From: Nocardioides xinjiangensis
GTDB lineage: Bacteria > Actinomycetota > Actinomycetes > Propionibacteriales > Nocardioidaceae
Direction: 5' to 3'
NCBI RefSeq assembly: GCF_017916455.1
Contig: NZ_JAFMSY010000001.1
Location: 1,285,977-1,349,976, forward strand
Length of the DNA stretch: 64,000 nucleotides
Shown here piece after piece: positions 1-9,160 of the stretch (the first letter of the stretch is position 1; each line of letters begins with the position of its first letter). A program made the position numbers and the translations under genes. The notes beneath the pieces are model-generated. The model did no database searches. It saw nothing but the letters and a program-made list of their open reading frames with translations, and was not told the DNA's origin.

Positions 1-206
1 GCCGCCTCGACCTCCGGACCGGTCGCCGCGAGCTGCGGCAGCACCCGTGCGCGCACCGCGTCGCTCCGCTCGTACGACGGCGACGCCGCCGGCTCGTCCC
101 CGCCAGAGGACGAGCAGCCCGCCGTGACGAAGACCACGGCGACGAGGCCGCTGGACAGACGCCTGCGCGAGGCGGAGCGAGGAGCGAGTCGAGGGGTGCG
201 GCTCAT
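1..206 (-). CDS. lipoprotein, N-terminal part only
   Basis: The reading frame starts at an ATG whose complement lies at 204-206 and runs off the left edge of the window, so only about 68 residues are visible. After a basic N-terminus rich in Arg there is a hydrophobic stretch ending in a lipobox (VTAGC) followed by Ser-rich residues, which is a type II lipoprotein signal. The predicted mature protein would be lipid-anchored outside the membrane. It is divergent from cysD. No function can be assigned from the visible part. Confidence 0.7.
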   Translation of the reverse strand, partial: MSRTPRLAPRSASRRRLSSGLVAVVFVTAGCSSSGGDEPAASPSYERSDAVRARVLPQLAATGPEVEA

Positions 207-308
207 TCGGCCGAGTCTGGCCGACCGCGCCCGGCAGTGCGAATTCTTCGTGGCGACGCTCGTCGCTACGATGAGGGCTGCTGTCCCAAGAGAGGCCCTT
301 GCCACGCC

Positions 309-1223
309 ATGACCACCACCCACGTCGACTACCAGCTGAGCCAGCTGGACCAGCTCGAGGCGGAGTCGATCCACATCTTCCGTGAGGTCGCCGCCGAGTT
401 CGAGAAGCCGGTCCTGATGTTCTCCGGCGGCAAGGACTCCATCGTCATGCTCCGCCTGGCGGAGAAGGCGTTCTTCCCGGCCAAGCTGCCGTTCCCGCTG
501 CTGCAGGTCGACACGGGCCTCGACTTCGACGAGGTCCTCGCCACTCGCGACTCCTGGGTCGAGCGCCTCGGCGCCCGCCTGGTCGTCGCCTCGGTCGAGG
601 ATGCGATCAAGGCCGGCCACGTCGTCGACGACGGCAAGACCAGCCGCAACCGCCAGCAGATCGGCGCGCTGCTCGCCGCGATCGAGGACAACGGCTTCAC
701 CGCCGCCTTCGGTGGCGGTCGCCGCGACGAGGAGAAGGCACGCGCCAAGGAGCGCGTCTACTCCCACCGCGACGAGTTCGGGCAGTGGGACCCCAAGATG
801 CAGCGCCCCGAGCTGTGGAGCCTCTACAACGGCCGCATCCACGCCGGCGAGCACATGCGCATCTTCCCGCTGTCCAACTGGACCGAGCTCGACATCTGGC
901 ACTACATCCACCGCGAGCAGATCGAGATCCCGTCGATCTACTTCGCCCACGAGCGCGAGGTCGTCGAGCGCGACGGCATGCTGCTGTCGATCGGCCCGGA
1001 GATCCAGCCCAAGGGCGACGAGCAGGTCGAGAAGAAGATGGTGCGCTTCCGCACCGTCGGCGACCGCACCCAGACCGGCTGCGTGGAGTCGGTGGCCACC
1101 GACACCGCGGCCATCATCGACGAGATCGCCATCGCCCGAGTGACCGAGCGCGGCGCCACGCGTGGCGACGACCGCTTCTCCGAGGCCGCCATGGAAGACC
1201 GCAAGAAGGAAGGCTACTTCTGA
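309..1223 (+). CDS. cysD: sulfate adenylyltransferase subunit 2 (CysD)
   Basis: CysD is the catalytic subunit of ATP sulfurylase, which makes adenosine 5'-phosphosulfate from sulfate and ATP in the cytoplasm; it works with the GTPase CysN. The 304-residue product has the PP-loop motif SGGKDS near residues 39-44, followed by LQVDTGLDF and the PAPS-reductase-family fold typical of CysD; its length fits the family. I chose the ATG at 309 because the protein from there (MTTTHVDYQL) matches a normal CysD N-terminus. An in-frame GTG at 237 would add 24 residues including three Cys and is unlikely. The stop overlaps the cysN start (TGATG), so the two are translationally coupled. Confidence 0.95.
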   Translation: MTTTHVDYQLSQLDQLEAESIHIFREVAAEFEKPVLMFSGGKDSIVMLRLAEKAFFPAKLPFPLLQVDTGLDFDEVLATRDSWVERLGARLVVASVEDAIKAGHVVDDGKTSRNRQQIGALLAAIEDNGFTAAFGGGRRDEEKARAKERVYSHRDEFGQWDPKMQRPELWSLYNGRIHAGEHMRIFPLSNWTELDIWHYIHREQIEIPSIYFAHEREVVERDGMLLSIGPEIQPKGDEQVEKKMVRFRTVGDRTQTGCVESVATDTAAIIDEIAIARVTERGATRGDDRFSEAAMEDRKKEGYF

Positions 1224-2524
1224 TGGCCAGCACCCCTCAGACCTCCGACGCCCACACGATGGCGCAGGGCGAGATGGACCTGCTCCGCTTCGCCACGGCC
1301 GGGTCTGTCGACGACGGCAAGTCCACCCTCATCGGGCGCCTGCTGCTCGACTCCAAGTCGATCTTCGAGGACCAGCTCGAGGCGGTGGAGTCGACCAGCC
1401 AGTCCAAGGGCTACGACTACACCGACCTCGCGCTGCTGACCGACGGCCTGCGCTCCGAGCGAGAGCAGGGCATCACCATCGACGTGGCCTACCGCTACTT
1501 CGCGACGCCCACCCGCAAGTTCATCATTGCCGACACCCCGGGCCACATCCAGTACACCCGCAACATGGTCACCGGCGCCTCGACCGCCGACCTGGGCCTC
1601 GTGCTGGTCGACGCCCGCCAGGGCCTGACCGAACAGTCGCGCCGCCACGCTGTGCTGCTGTCGCTGCTCCGCGTGCCCCACCTCGTGCTCGCGATCAACA
1701 AGATGGACCTCGTCGACTGGTCGCAGGAGGTCTACGAGAAGATCCACCGCGAGTTCACGCAGTTCGCGACGAAGCTCAACATCCCCGACCTCGAGGTCAT
1801 CCCGATCTCGGCGCTGCAGGGCGACAACGTCGTCAACCGCTCCGAAAACACGCCGTGGTACAGCGGACCCACGCTCATGCACCACCTCGAGCACGTCCAC
1901 GTCGCTTCCGACCGCGACCTGGTCGACACCCGCTTCCCCGTGCAGTACGTCATCCGTCCGAAGTCGGACCAGTACCACGACTTCCGCGGCTACGCCGGGC
2001 AGGTCGCCGGCGGCGTCCTCAAGAAGGGCGACGAGGTCGTCGTCCTTCCCAGCGGCATGCCGTCCAGGATCGCGCGGGTCGAGCTCTTCGACCATGAGAT
2101 CGCGGAGGCGTTCCCGCCGATGAGCGTCACGGTGCACCTCGAGGACGACGTCGACGTCTCCCGCGGCGACATGATCGCCCGGCCCAAGAACGCGCCCAAG
2201 CCCAGCCAGGACATCGATGCGATGGTCTGCTGGATGACCAACGAGCCGCTCAAGCCGCGGCAGAAGCTGGCCATCAAGCACACCACCCGCACCGGCCGGG
2301 CCATGGTCAAGGACATCCAGTACCGCCTCGACGTCAACAGCCTCCACCGCGACCAGGACACCAAGGAGCTCGGCCTCAACGAGATCGGCCGCGTCCAGCT
2401 GCGCACCACCGTGCCACTGCTGTGCGACCCCTACTCGAAGAACCGCACCACGGGCTCATTCATCCTGATCGACGAGGCGACCGGAGTGACCGTCGGCGCC
2501 GGCATGATCAACAGCGGCAGCTGA
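1223..2524 (+). CDS. cysN: sulfate adenylyltransferase subunit 1, GTPase (CysN)
   Basis: CysN is the GTP-hydrolysing partner of CysD and drives APS formation. It has the EF-Tu-type GTPase motifs: P-loop GSVDDGKS at residues 29-36, DTPGH near 103 and NKMD near 158, followed by the beta-barrel domains II and III. At 433 residues it is a stand-alone CysN and not a CysNC fusion, because no APS-kinase domain follows. It begins one base inside the cysD stop codon. A strong hairpin follows the stop. Confidence 0.95.
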   Translation: MASTPQTSDAHTMAQGEMDLLRFATAGSVDDGKSTLIGRLLLDSKSIFEDQLEAVESTSQSKGYDYTDLALLTDGLRSEREQGITIDVAYRYFATPTRKFIIADTPGHIQYTRNMVTGASTADLGLVLVDARQGLTEQSRRHAVLLSLLRVPHLVLAINKMDLVDWSQEVYEKIHREFTQFATKLNIPDLEVIPISALQGDNVVNRSENTPWYSGPTLMHHLEHVHVASDRDLVDTRFPVQYVIRPKSDQYHDFRGYAGQVAGGVLKKGDEVVVLPSGMPSRIARVELFDHEIAEAFPPMSVTVHLEDDVDVSRGDMIARPKNAPKPSQDIDAMVCWMTNEPLKPRQKLAIKHTTRTGRAMVKDIQYRLDVNSLHRDQDTKELGLNEIGRVQLRTTVPLLCDPYSKNRTTGSFILIDEATGVTVGAGMINSGS

Positions 2525-2550
2525 CGCCAGCAGCCAGTCGAACGCGCACC

Positions 2551-2582
2551 AGCGGCGGTCCCGTGCTTAGCGGACCGCCGCT
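2551..2582. terminator. bidirectional hairpin terminator between cysN and the polysaccharide operon
   Basis: An 11-bp perfect inverted repeat (AGCGGCGGTCC at 2551-2561 and its complement at 2572-2582) with a 10-base loop lies between the converging cysN and flippase genes. There is no long T tract, as is common in GC-rich actinobacteria, so its role as a terminator is inferred from position and stem strength. Confidence 0.6.
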
Positions 2583-2649
2583 GTTCGCGTATGCGCCGCC
2601 GACCCCGCGTTAGTGGCGGCCAGAAGCGCGCCCGGTCCCGTGTGCTTGC

Positions 2650-3891
2650 TCATGACACCGTCGCGTCGCGCTTGCCTCGCAAGCCCGCTACCAGGAGCGC
2701 CACGACGAGCACCTGCCCGACGACAGTCGCCGCGGTTGCTCCGACGACCCCCCATACCGCAGCTGCGGGCAGCGTGACGACCACCAGCACGAGCGCAGCG
2801 AGCGAGTACGACAGTGCGGCCGCACGCGCAGAGTCGCCCGCCACGAGGACGCTGAAGGCCCAGACCTCGAGCCCGGCCAGCAGCAGGGCAACGGAGAAGA
2901 GCTGCAGCACCAGGACCGCGACGGGCGCCTCGACACCCAGGTAGGATGTCGTAATCCACTCGGCGCTGAGGAAGATCGCCACGGCGAGGACCGCATGCGG
3001 AACGACGAGCGCCAGGAACGGCCGGCGCTCCCACCCCTGCACTCCACTCGCGTGGGCCAGGGACATCTGCGGGAAGAGAACTGTCTGCACCGGAGTCACC
3101 GAGCTCCGAGCCGCAGCAACGATGCGTGCCGCCCCGCTGAAAATGCCCACCTCAGCTGGTGTTCGGAGGACGCCGAGCGCGATGCTGCCGGCACCGATGA
3201 GCACCGCACTGGCAAGGGATGCGGTGAAGGCTGCCGAACCAGATCCGAGGGCCCGCGCCATGCCGCCGGTCGGCCTGGGAAGCCGCACCTCTCCTCGCAC
3301 CATGAGGAGCACCCAGCCGATTAGCGCAGAGCCCAGCACGGGCGACAGCATCAGAGCGAGGGCCACCTCGCGGTCACCTGGGCCGTCCACCATCAACGCC
3401 AAGGCGCCGAGCGCGACGAGCCGCGACGCCCCCAGCGAAAACGCGAGCGCTGCGACTTGCTGCAACGCCTGTAAGATCCACCCGACTTGGATGACGTTCC
3501 CAAGCAGGGACGCAGCGGCGATCAGCAGCAGAGGAGCGTCCAAGGTGGGGACGGTGAGCGCCACGGTGGTGGTCACCGTCGCGGCGAGCGCGGCAAGCAG
3601 CATGCGGGCACTGACCGTACGGGAGACTACCTCGTGCATCCGTTCCGGATCCTCGACGCGAGCTACCGTAAGGGCGTGCATCGAGCTGACGTTGAACCCG
3701 AAGTCGACCAATACGCCGAGATACATCGCGATGGTGAAGACGAACATCACCTCGCCGAAACCCGACAGGCCTAGCCTGGAGATCAGCAGCGGGGTCGCCA
3801 GTAGGGGAAACAGCATCGCGGTTGCTTGGCCAGCGAACATAAGCAGGAGCGCGCTACTGAAGCGCGCGCGGAGTTCACGCACGCGGCTCAT
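2650..3891 (-). CDS. polysaccharide flippase (Wzx/RfbX-like, MATE/MOP superfamily)
   Basis: This 413-residue integral membrane protein has roughly a dozen hydrophobic segments starting right after a short basic N-terminus (MSRVRELRARF), as in lipid-linked oligosaccharide flippases. It would move the undecaprenyl-linked repeat unit made by the upstream genes across the membrane. It is the last gene of the nine-gene operon. A GTG at 3924 overlaps the upstream stop as GTGA and would add 11 residues; both starts are possible, and I prefer the ATG because the first membrane segment follows it directly. Confidence 0.8.
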   Translation of the reverse strand: MSRVRELRARFSSALLLMFAGQATAMLFPLLATPLLISRLGLSGFGEVMFVFTIAMYLGVLVDFGFNVSSMHALTVARVEDPERMHEVVSRTVSARMLLAALAATVTTTVALTVPTLDAPLLLIAAASLLGNVIQVGWILQALQQVAALAFSLGASRLVALGALALMVDGPGDREVALALMLSPVLGSALIGWVLLMVRGEVRLPRPTGGMARALGSGSAAFTASLASAVLIGAGSIALGVLRTPAEVGIFSGAARIVAAARSSVTPVQTVLFPQMSLAHASGVQGWERRPFLALVVPHAVLAVAIFLSAEWITTSYLGVEAPVAVLVLQLFSVALLLAGLEVWAFSVLVAGDSARAAALSYSLAALVLVVVTLPAAAVWGVVGATAATVVGQVLVVALLVAGLRGKRDATVS

Positions 3892-3920
3892 CGTCGAGGT
3901 TTCTCGATGCCCGACGTCAG

Positions 3921-5294
3921 TCACGACATCCCGGATTGCGAGCGCGACGCAGCCTCGTCGGAGCCGGTGAGCATCGCGTTGAGCACCCCGGCGGCGAGCG
4001 CGACCCCCCATCCGTGACCGTAGGTCTGCAGGTAGGGGTTCGACCCGTTGGCGATCAGCAGGCACAACGCAGCCGTCGTGCAGGCGGCGATCACCGGTAC
4101 GTGCCCTGGGTGCGTGCGGGCGGCCGTACGCACGGCTCCCACCGCTATTAGCACCAAACAGATCGCCGACAGCACGCCCACCAGACCGAAGTTGAACAGA
4201 AACTGGTGATACTGCAGCTCGAACAACCACGGCCGCTCGAAGTTGCGCTCGAACCCGGTCGCCAGCTCGGCACCGAGGCCGCGCCCGAAAACGGGGTCCT
4301 CTCCCCAGGCAGCGATGAGCTGGTCGGCAGAAGTCCGTCGTAGCCGATCGTCGAGTTCCTTGTCTGTGGACACAGCGGAGCCGAGCCCGAGGAAAAGCGC
4401 CGCGCCGTCTCGAACTGCGGTCCAGCCGCGGGCCACCAAGCCAACACCCGCGGGCACGACCACGACGGCGAGCACCAACCCCGGGGCGAGGACGACCAGC
4501 GAAGGGGGGATCCGAAGCTGACGGGGGCCGGGGCGCAGGACCGACTGGATTTGGAGCATCAGCACAGGACTGAGGAGGGTCACGGCGGCAATGGCTCGTC
4601 TCCCGGCCACCAGGGTGGCGACTACCACCAACACGCCTGCCAGGACGGACAGCCATCGACGGGGCAGCAGGTCGTTCTTGCGCGCCACCATGCACGCTGC
4701 CATCAACGGCCCACCGGCAGCCAACGTGGACAGACCGTACAGCCGGATCGCGGAGCCACCGTCTGTCTCGGCGAACCCGGCTTCCTGACTTTCGAGGAGG
4801 GATGCAGGAAGGAGAGCGGGGACGAGACCCCGCTGTGCGGCGACGTAGTACACGATAAGCGTGCTGAGCGCGACGATGACGACCGCGATGCCCTCGAACA
4901 TGGCTCGCAGCCGTTCGACCTGGATGGCCAGCGTCCACGGGAGCCAGATGACGAGCATCCCGACCCACAACTGGCACTGATGGAGAAGGCCCGGGTTCCC
5001 GTGGAAGGAACCAACGAGGAGTCCGACGGACAGCAGGCAGAGGATGCCGAACAGCATCCCGCCCAGGTGGGCCGACAGGCGCGGCGGTGACGTGCGCATC
5101 ACGATCAGGGCCGAGCTGGCGGCGAGCACACCGAGAACGGCCAGGAGCACGGCCTGGTTCGAGACGGGGCGCCAGAGGACGTAGGCGAGGCACAGGAACG
5201 ACGTCACGCGCAAGGCGCTCCGAGGGGGGACGCTCGCCGCCGTATTGACCGTCCCACGTGATCGAGCGACGACGAACGGACATCGATGAGTCAT
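3921..5294 (-). CDS. O-antigen polymerase/ligase-like membrane protein (Wzy/WaaL type)
   Basis: This product of 457 residues has many hydrophobic helices (for example ALIVMRTSPP after the third, then FGILCLLSVGLLVG), with a large extracytoplasmic loop containing several charged residues towards the C-terminus. This is the layout of O-antigen polymerases and ligases. Together with the flippase it suggests a Wzx/Wzy-dependent polymer. The ATG start forms an ATGA overlap with the stop of the upstream glycosyltransferase. Polymerase and ligase cannot be told apart from sequence alone. Confidence 0.75.
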   Translation of the reverse strand: MTHRCPFVVARSRGTVNTAASVPPRSALRVTSFLCLAYVLWRPVSNQAVLLAVLGVLAASSALIVMRTSPPRLSAHLGGMLFGILCLLSVGLLVGSFHGNPGLLHQCQLWVGMLVIWLPWTLAIQVERLRAMFEGIAVVIVALSTLIVYYVAAQRGLVPALLPASLLESQEAGFAETDGGSAIRLYGLSTLAAGGPLMAACMVARKNDLLPRRWLSVLAGVLVVVATLVAGRRAIAAVTLLSPVLMLQIQSVLRPGPRQLRIPPSLVVLAPGLVLAVVVVPAGVGLVARGWTAVRDGAALFLGLGSAVSTDKELDDRLRRTSADQLIAAWGEDPVFGRGLGAELATGFERNFERPWLFELQYHQFLFNFGLVGVLSAICLVLIAVGAVRTAARTHPGHVPVIAACTTAALCLLIANGSNPYLQTYGHGWGVALAAGVLNAMLTGSDEAASRSQSGMS

Positions 5295-6319
5295 GGCCTG
5301 CGGCTCCGTCCTGCGTCGCGCCGGAGCCCATGGCTGGACCGCCGGGCACGGAAGGCGACGCCGTACAGCCACGGGCTTACCTTTAGGGCGGCGCAGCTCA
5401 GGGCCAGCCTTAGGTCCCCCGCCTCGATACACACTTTGATTCTGTTCCACGTCAAGTGGCCCATCGCGACGCCTCGAACTTCACGTGCGAGCTCCGAGTC
5501 GCTGCCGAATGCAAACGCCTGGTGACAGACCGTTCGACTCAGACGGAGCACCACCTGCGCGTCTAGGTGAGTCGCACGAGGCTCTCCGATGTGTGCGTGG
5601 ATGGACTGCACTGCCACGTCCATCCCGACGAAAAGGTGCAACACCGACGGCCGCAGCACGCCCGTCTCCGATCCACCCCGCCTGAAGTACCGGTACATCG
5701 GTTCAGGTAACACCCGCACGCTGCGAAGCGAAGGCAACGCCTCGGCCAGAAAGATGAAGTCCTCGAAGCGGTACCCCTCGGTGAAACGCGCGGAGTCGAA
5801 CACCTCGGCGGCGAACAGCATGAAGCAGACGGACGAGGGGAATCGACCCGTGCACATCCTCTCGAAGACTTCGATGCCAGCGAGGGTCTCTGCCGTGGTG
5901 GTTATGCCAAGGCGCTCCCCCGGCCGCCCGCCGATGACGGTCGCGCCACAAGCGGCCGCTTCGGTCTCCGAGGACAGGGCCGCTGTCGCGAGCGCCTCAA
6001 ACATTCCGTCCTCGACGACGTCGTCCGGGTCGACGAAGCCGATGTACTCACCACCGGCCGCCCGAACTCCTGTGTTGCGAGCACTCGACACGCCGGAATT
6101 GCGTGCGAGTCGGATCAACCGGCCCCGGAAGCCCGGGTGACTCGCGAAGTAGTCTGCGACGACGTCAGCGGAGCGGTCCGTCGACGCGTCGTCGACGACG
6201 AGAACTTCCAGAGACCGCCACGTCTGCCGCCGCAAGGAGTCCAGGCAGGCGACGACGAAGGGCTCTGCGTTGAAGAGCGGGACGACCACGGTCACTAAAG
6301 GCGCCGACGGGGCGTTCAC
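5291..6319 (-). CDS. family 2 glycosyltransferase
   Basis: The 342-residue protein begins with the classic GT-A fold of GT2 enzymes: VTVVVPLFNAEPFV, then the VVDDASTD motif and the metal/nucleotide-binding VDPDD motif. It would add one sugar to the lipid-linked repeat unit in the cytoplasm. The GTG start at 6319 forms a GTGA overlap with the upstream gene, so I use it in place of a longer in-frame start. The sugar specificity is unknown. Confidence 0.88.
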   Translation of the reverse strand: MNAPSAPLVTVVVPLFNAEPFVVACLDSLRRQTWRSLEVLVVDDASTDRSADVVADYFASHPGFRGRLIRLARNSGVSSARNTGVRAAGGEYIGFVDPDDVVEDGMFEALATAALSSETEAAACGATVIGGRPGERLGITTTAETLAGIEVFERMCTGRFPSSVCFMLFAAEVFDSARFTEGYRFEDFIFLAEALPSLRSVRVLPEPMYRYFRRGGSETGVLRPSVLHLFVGMDVAVQSIHAHIGEPRATHLDAQVVLRLSRTVCHQAFAFGSDSELAREVRGVAMGHLTWNRIKVCIEAGDLRLALSCAALKVSPWLYGVAFRARRSSHGLRRDAGRSRRP

Positions 6320-7380
6320 GCTGGCCTCCCCACGGGCGTGACCGGCAGGGCCAGCGCGGCGCACCACGCCTCACGCCAGGACTCGAACGAGTACTTCCGC
6401 GCGACCCCCGACGCAGCGGCCATACCTCGCGCCTGACGAAGGTGCGCAGGTTCGGCCAGGAGTTGCACCAGTGCGTCGACCCACTCCGACGCGTCTGCTG
6501 CGGCAATGCCGGCGAAGTCGGCCAGCGCCGCCTTGTTGGCGCCCACCGGGGAGCCGACGATGGGCAGTCCAGTCGCTGCGTACTGCAGCAGCTTGTATGC
6601 GCACTTTCCACGCGCATAGGGCGTGTCGGCCAGCGGCGCAATCGCGACATCGGCAGCGCTGAGGTGCTGCGCGAAGGTGTGCGGGTGCCACGGGACACGC
6701 CGCAAGATGGGCTCTAGGGCGGACAACCGTGGGTTCTCTTTACTCGAGCTGATGAGCGTCAGTGTCGCTCCGGTCAGTCGATGTACCTCGAGCAGGGGAC
6801 GAGCGACGTGCTCCACGTACTGCTCCGTCGCGAACGACCCCAGCCACACGATCGAGGGCCTGTCGCCACCACTCCAGCTCGACTTCAGCTCGTAGTCAGC
6901 AGGCTCGATGCACGACGGGATCATACGTACGTCACGCGCGTGGGCAGTGGCCCAATCGGCGAGCACCTCGCTCCCGGCGATGACCACGTCCGCGGCTCGG
7001 CTTAGACGCTGAGCCTTGTGCGTACCGCCCGATGCGCGCCTTGCAAGGCTCGGGGGCAAGTAGATGGCATCGTCGAAGTCAAACACCCCATGGTCCGCGC
7101 GACGGAGAGCCCGGGCTTCCGCCACGCCACGGCCGAATGGCGTTGCCTCGCGCGACACGATCATCCGTGCAGCGAGGGGCGAGAGGCGCCGCGTCCTCAC
7201 CTCAGCCTTCAAGGTTCGGACCGGGTGCGAGCACAGCGTGCGCGGGGTGTTGTCCGCCGTACCGGCGTAATCCGACAGCACCGATCGCAGACCCAGGTGG
7301 CGAATCCAGTCGTGGAGCCGGACTCGCGCACTCGATCCACCACGCCCGTACGAAGCGACTGCGTGCAGGTCGTACGTCAT
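6316..7380 (-). CDS. glycosyltransferase, GT-B fold (family 4-like)
   Basis: The 354-residue product has a C-terminal GT-B nucleotide-sugar-binding half with KCAYKLLQYAATGLPIVGSPVG, the region that contacts the donor in GT4-like enzymes, and an N-terminal acceptor domain. Its ATG overlaps the preceding stop (ATGA). It is predicted to add a sugar to the repeat unit. The donor and linkage cannot be read from the sequence. Confidence 0.8.
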   Translation of the reverse strand: MTYDLHAVASYGRGGSSARVRLHDWIRHLGLRSVLSDYAGTADNTPRTLCSHPVRTLKAEVRTRRLSPLAARMIVSREATPFGRGVAEARALRRADHGVFDFDDAIYLPPSLARRASGGTHKAQRLSRAADVVIAGSEVLADWATAHARDVRMIPSCIEPADYELKSSWSGGDRPSIVWLGSFATEQYVEHVARPLLEVHRLTGATLTLISSSKENPRLSALEPILRRVPWHPHTFAQHLSAADVAIAPLADTPYARGKCAYKLLQYAATGLPIVGSPVGANKAALADFAGIAAADASEWVDALVQLLAEPAHLRQARGMAAASGVARKYSFESWREAWCAALALPVTPVGRPA

Positions 7381-8519
7381 GACTCGTCCGACCGGGGCTG
7401 CAGACGGAGAACGTCGGCGACGATGGCTCGGGGCTCGAAGGCCGACACGACCCAGTCTCGACCCGACCTGCCCAGCGACTGCCGGTCGGCGTCCGAGGCA
7501 AGAGCCTCGATGGCATCGGCTAGCGCCGTCGCGTCGCCCACCGGGAAGATCAGGCCGGTCTTCCGGTCCAGAACACTGTCGACGCAGCCGGTTGCGTCGG
7601 AGACCACGCTCGGCACGGTCATCGATGCAGCCTCGAGCACCACGTTGGGGAAGCCCTCGCGGCGCGAGGGCAGGACGTGCACATCCGTGACCCGGAGGTA
7701 CGGTCGTGTGTCGACGACCGCCCCGGTCAGGATGACGCGCGCCGGGAGCCGCTCGAGCCTCTCGACCAGGCTCGGTGCGTCGGGCTCGTCCAGCGGGCCC
7801 ACCACCAGCAGCTGGTGCGCCACGTCACGGGCGGTCAGGATCTCCGAGGCCAACGCAAGCTCCTCGATCCCCTTGTCCCGCGTCAGCCGACCGATGAAGG
7901 TGATGGTCAGGAGTCCGTCCTGCAGGCCCATATCGCCCTTGGCGACCGGCGGGACGACGGACTCGTCGAAGTGGGCGGCGTCGACGCCGTGGCTAGAGCC
8001 CGGACTCGTCACGCGAAGCTTCCGTGACGGGGCCAGCCCCAGCTCCTCGTAAACGTCCCGGAGGGACCGGGAGTTCACGACGACCTCGGTCGCGCAGGCG
8101 ACCGTCAGCTTCTCCGTCAGCGTCAGGACGGAGCGCCGGAGCCCGGCTTCGCTTTCGAGCCGGAGTCCACCCGACAGGTAAAGCCTCCGGCGGGTCCCGA
8201 CGACACGGCCCGCCATCATCGACAGCAGCGCCGCCTTGGGCGTCATGGCCACGATCACGTCTGGACGTGACGCGCGAAGCCGGCGCACCCAGGCGATCAA
8301 CGCGACGAGGTCGCGTAGCGGTGTCACCTCGCGAGCCATCGGCAACGCGACCACTTCCGCCCTCGGGTGCCTGCGTGCGAGCGTCGCGAGTTCGGATCCG
8401 GGCGACGTGACGACCACCGTCTGGTGGTCGCCTGCCTCTAGCTGGTCCACGTACTCGCCCATAAACTTGTCGATGGTGACCGGCACGGTCGTCGTCACGA
8501 TCGCGCGCTTGCGCCTCAT
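7377..8519 (-). CDS. family 4 glycosyltransferase
   Basis: A GT-B glycosyltransferase of 380 residues. Visible family features are FIGRLTRDKGIEEL at the start of the C-terminal domain and SRREGFPNVVLEAAS, which is the GT4 E-x7-E-type motif. The N-terminal part (VTTTVPVTIDKF) resembles PglA/WbpU-like transferases that act directly on a bacillosamine-type lipid. This fits its position beside the amino-sugar genes but is an inference. The ATG start overlaps the upstream stop as ATGA. Confidence 0.87.
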   Translation of the reverse strand: MRRKRAIVTTTVPVTIDKFMGEYVDQLEAGDHQTVVVTSPGSELATLARRHPRAEVVALPMAREVTPLRDLVALIAWVRRLRASRPDVIVAMTPKAALLSMMAGRVVGTRRRLYLSGGLRLESEAGLRRSVLTLTEKLTVACATEVVVNSRSLRDVYEELGLAPSRKLRVTSPGSSHGVDAAHFDESVVPPVAKGDMGLQDGLLTITFIGRLTRDKGIEELALASEILTARDVAHQLLVVGPLDEPDAPSLVERLERLPARVILTGAVVDTRPYLRVTDVHVLPSRREGFPNVVLEAASMTVPSVVSDATGCVDSVLDRKTGLIFPVGDATALADAIEALASDADRQSLGRSGRDWVVSAFEPRAIVADVLRLQPRSDES

Positions 8520-9160
8520 CGTGCCGGTACCCCCTTCACCACGCTGCCACCGGCAACCTGCCGGACGACGCACGCCGCGGCCCCGACGACGGCGTCTCGG
8601 CCGACGGTGAGCTGGTTCAGCACGACGGCGCCCACTCCTACAAGCACGCCGTCCTCGATGACGCAGTCACCCGAGATGGATGACGATGGGTTGAGGCTGA
8701 CGAAGTTAGCCAACGTGGTGTCGTGGCCGACCGTGGCGTTGGGGTTGACGTGCACGTGCCTCCCGATCTGGATGTTGGTCGTCAGGCGAGCGCCGGCGCA
8801 GATGACAGACCCGGCGCCGACGGTTACCTCGGAGCCGAGGGTCGCCTGAGGGTGGATCAGCGTCGTCGCGGAGAAGCCCGCCGCATCGAGACGCTCGGCA
8901 ATGCGTCGGCGCACCGAGGGTGATCCGATGCCCACGACGTAGCGCGGGCGTGACTCGCGCGCGAGCAGGTCCTCAAGAGATCCCAAGTGCCGCAACCCAC
9001 GCGCGCGAAGGCGCTCGGCGTTTCGCGCTGTTAGGGCGTCGTCGACCAGCCCGCAAAGGTGCCAGGACGGAACGGCGGCAGCGGCGTTGATCGCCTCCAC
9101 GACGTCAACGGTTTCTCGTCCGAAGCCACCGGCGCCAACGATGATCAGGTCCTCAGCCAC
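8516..9160 (-). CDS. sugar O/N-acetyltransferase, PglD/NeuD family
   Basis: This 214-residue protein has the two-part architecture of PglD-type enzymes. The N-terminus (LIIVGAGGFGRETVDVV) is a small Rossmann-like substrate domain. The C-terminus is a left-handed beta-helix of hexapeptide repeats, with catalytic-type His in NATVGHDTTL. PglD acetylates a UDP-4-amino-4,6-dideoxysugar to the diacetamido form. It starts with GTG, eight bases inside the preceding phosphoglycosyl transferase gene. Its neighbours (dehydratase, aminotransferase, PglC-like) support this role. Confidence 0.82.
   Translation of the reverse strand: MAEDLIIVGAGGFGRETVDVVEAINAAAAVPSWHLCGLVDDALTARNAERLRARGLRHLGSLEDLLARESRPRYVVGIGSPSVRRRIAERLDAAGFSATTLIHPQATLGSEVTVGAGSVICAGARLTTNIQIGRHVHVNPNATVGHDTTLANFVSLNPSSSISGDCVIEDGVLVGVGAVVLNQLTVGRDAVVGAAACVVRQVAGGSVVKGVPAR

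Noticed and set aside
237-308. N-terminal extension of CysD with three Cys
   Set aside because: Normal CysD proteins begin near the ATG at 309, and the extension shows no family similarity.
271-312. 13-codon upstream ORF whose stop overlaps the cysD start
   Set aside because: It has no ribosome site or Cys/Met codons that would suggest sulfur control; the overlap may be chance.
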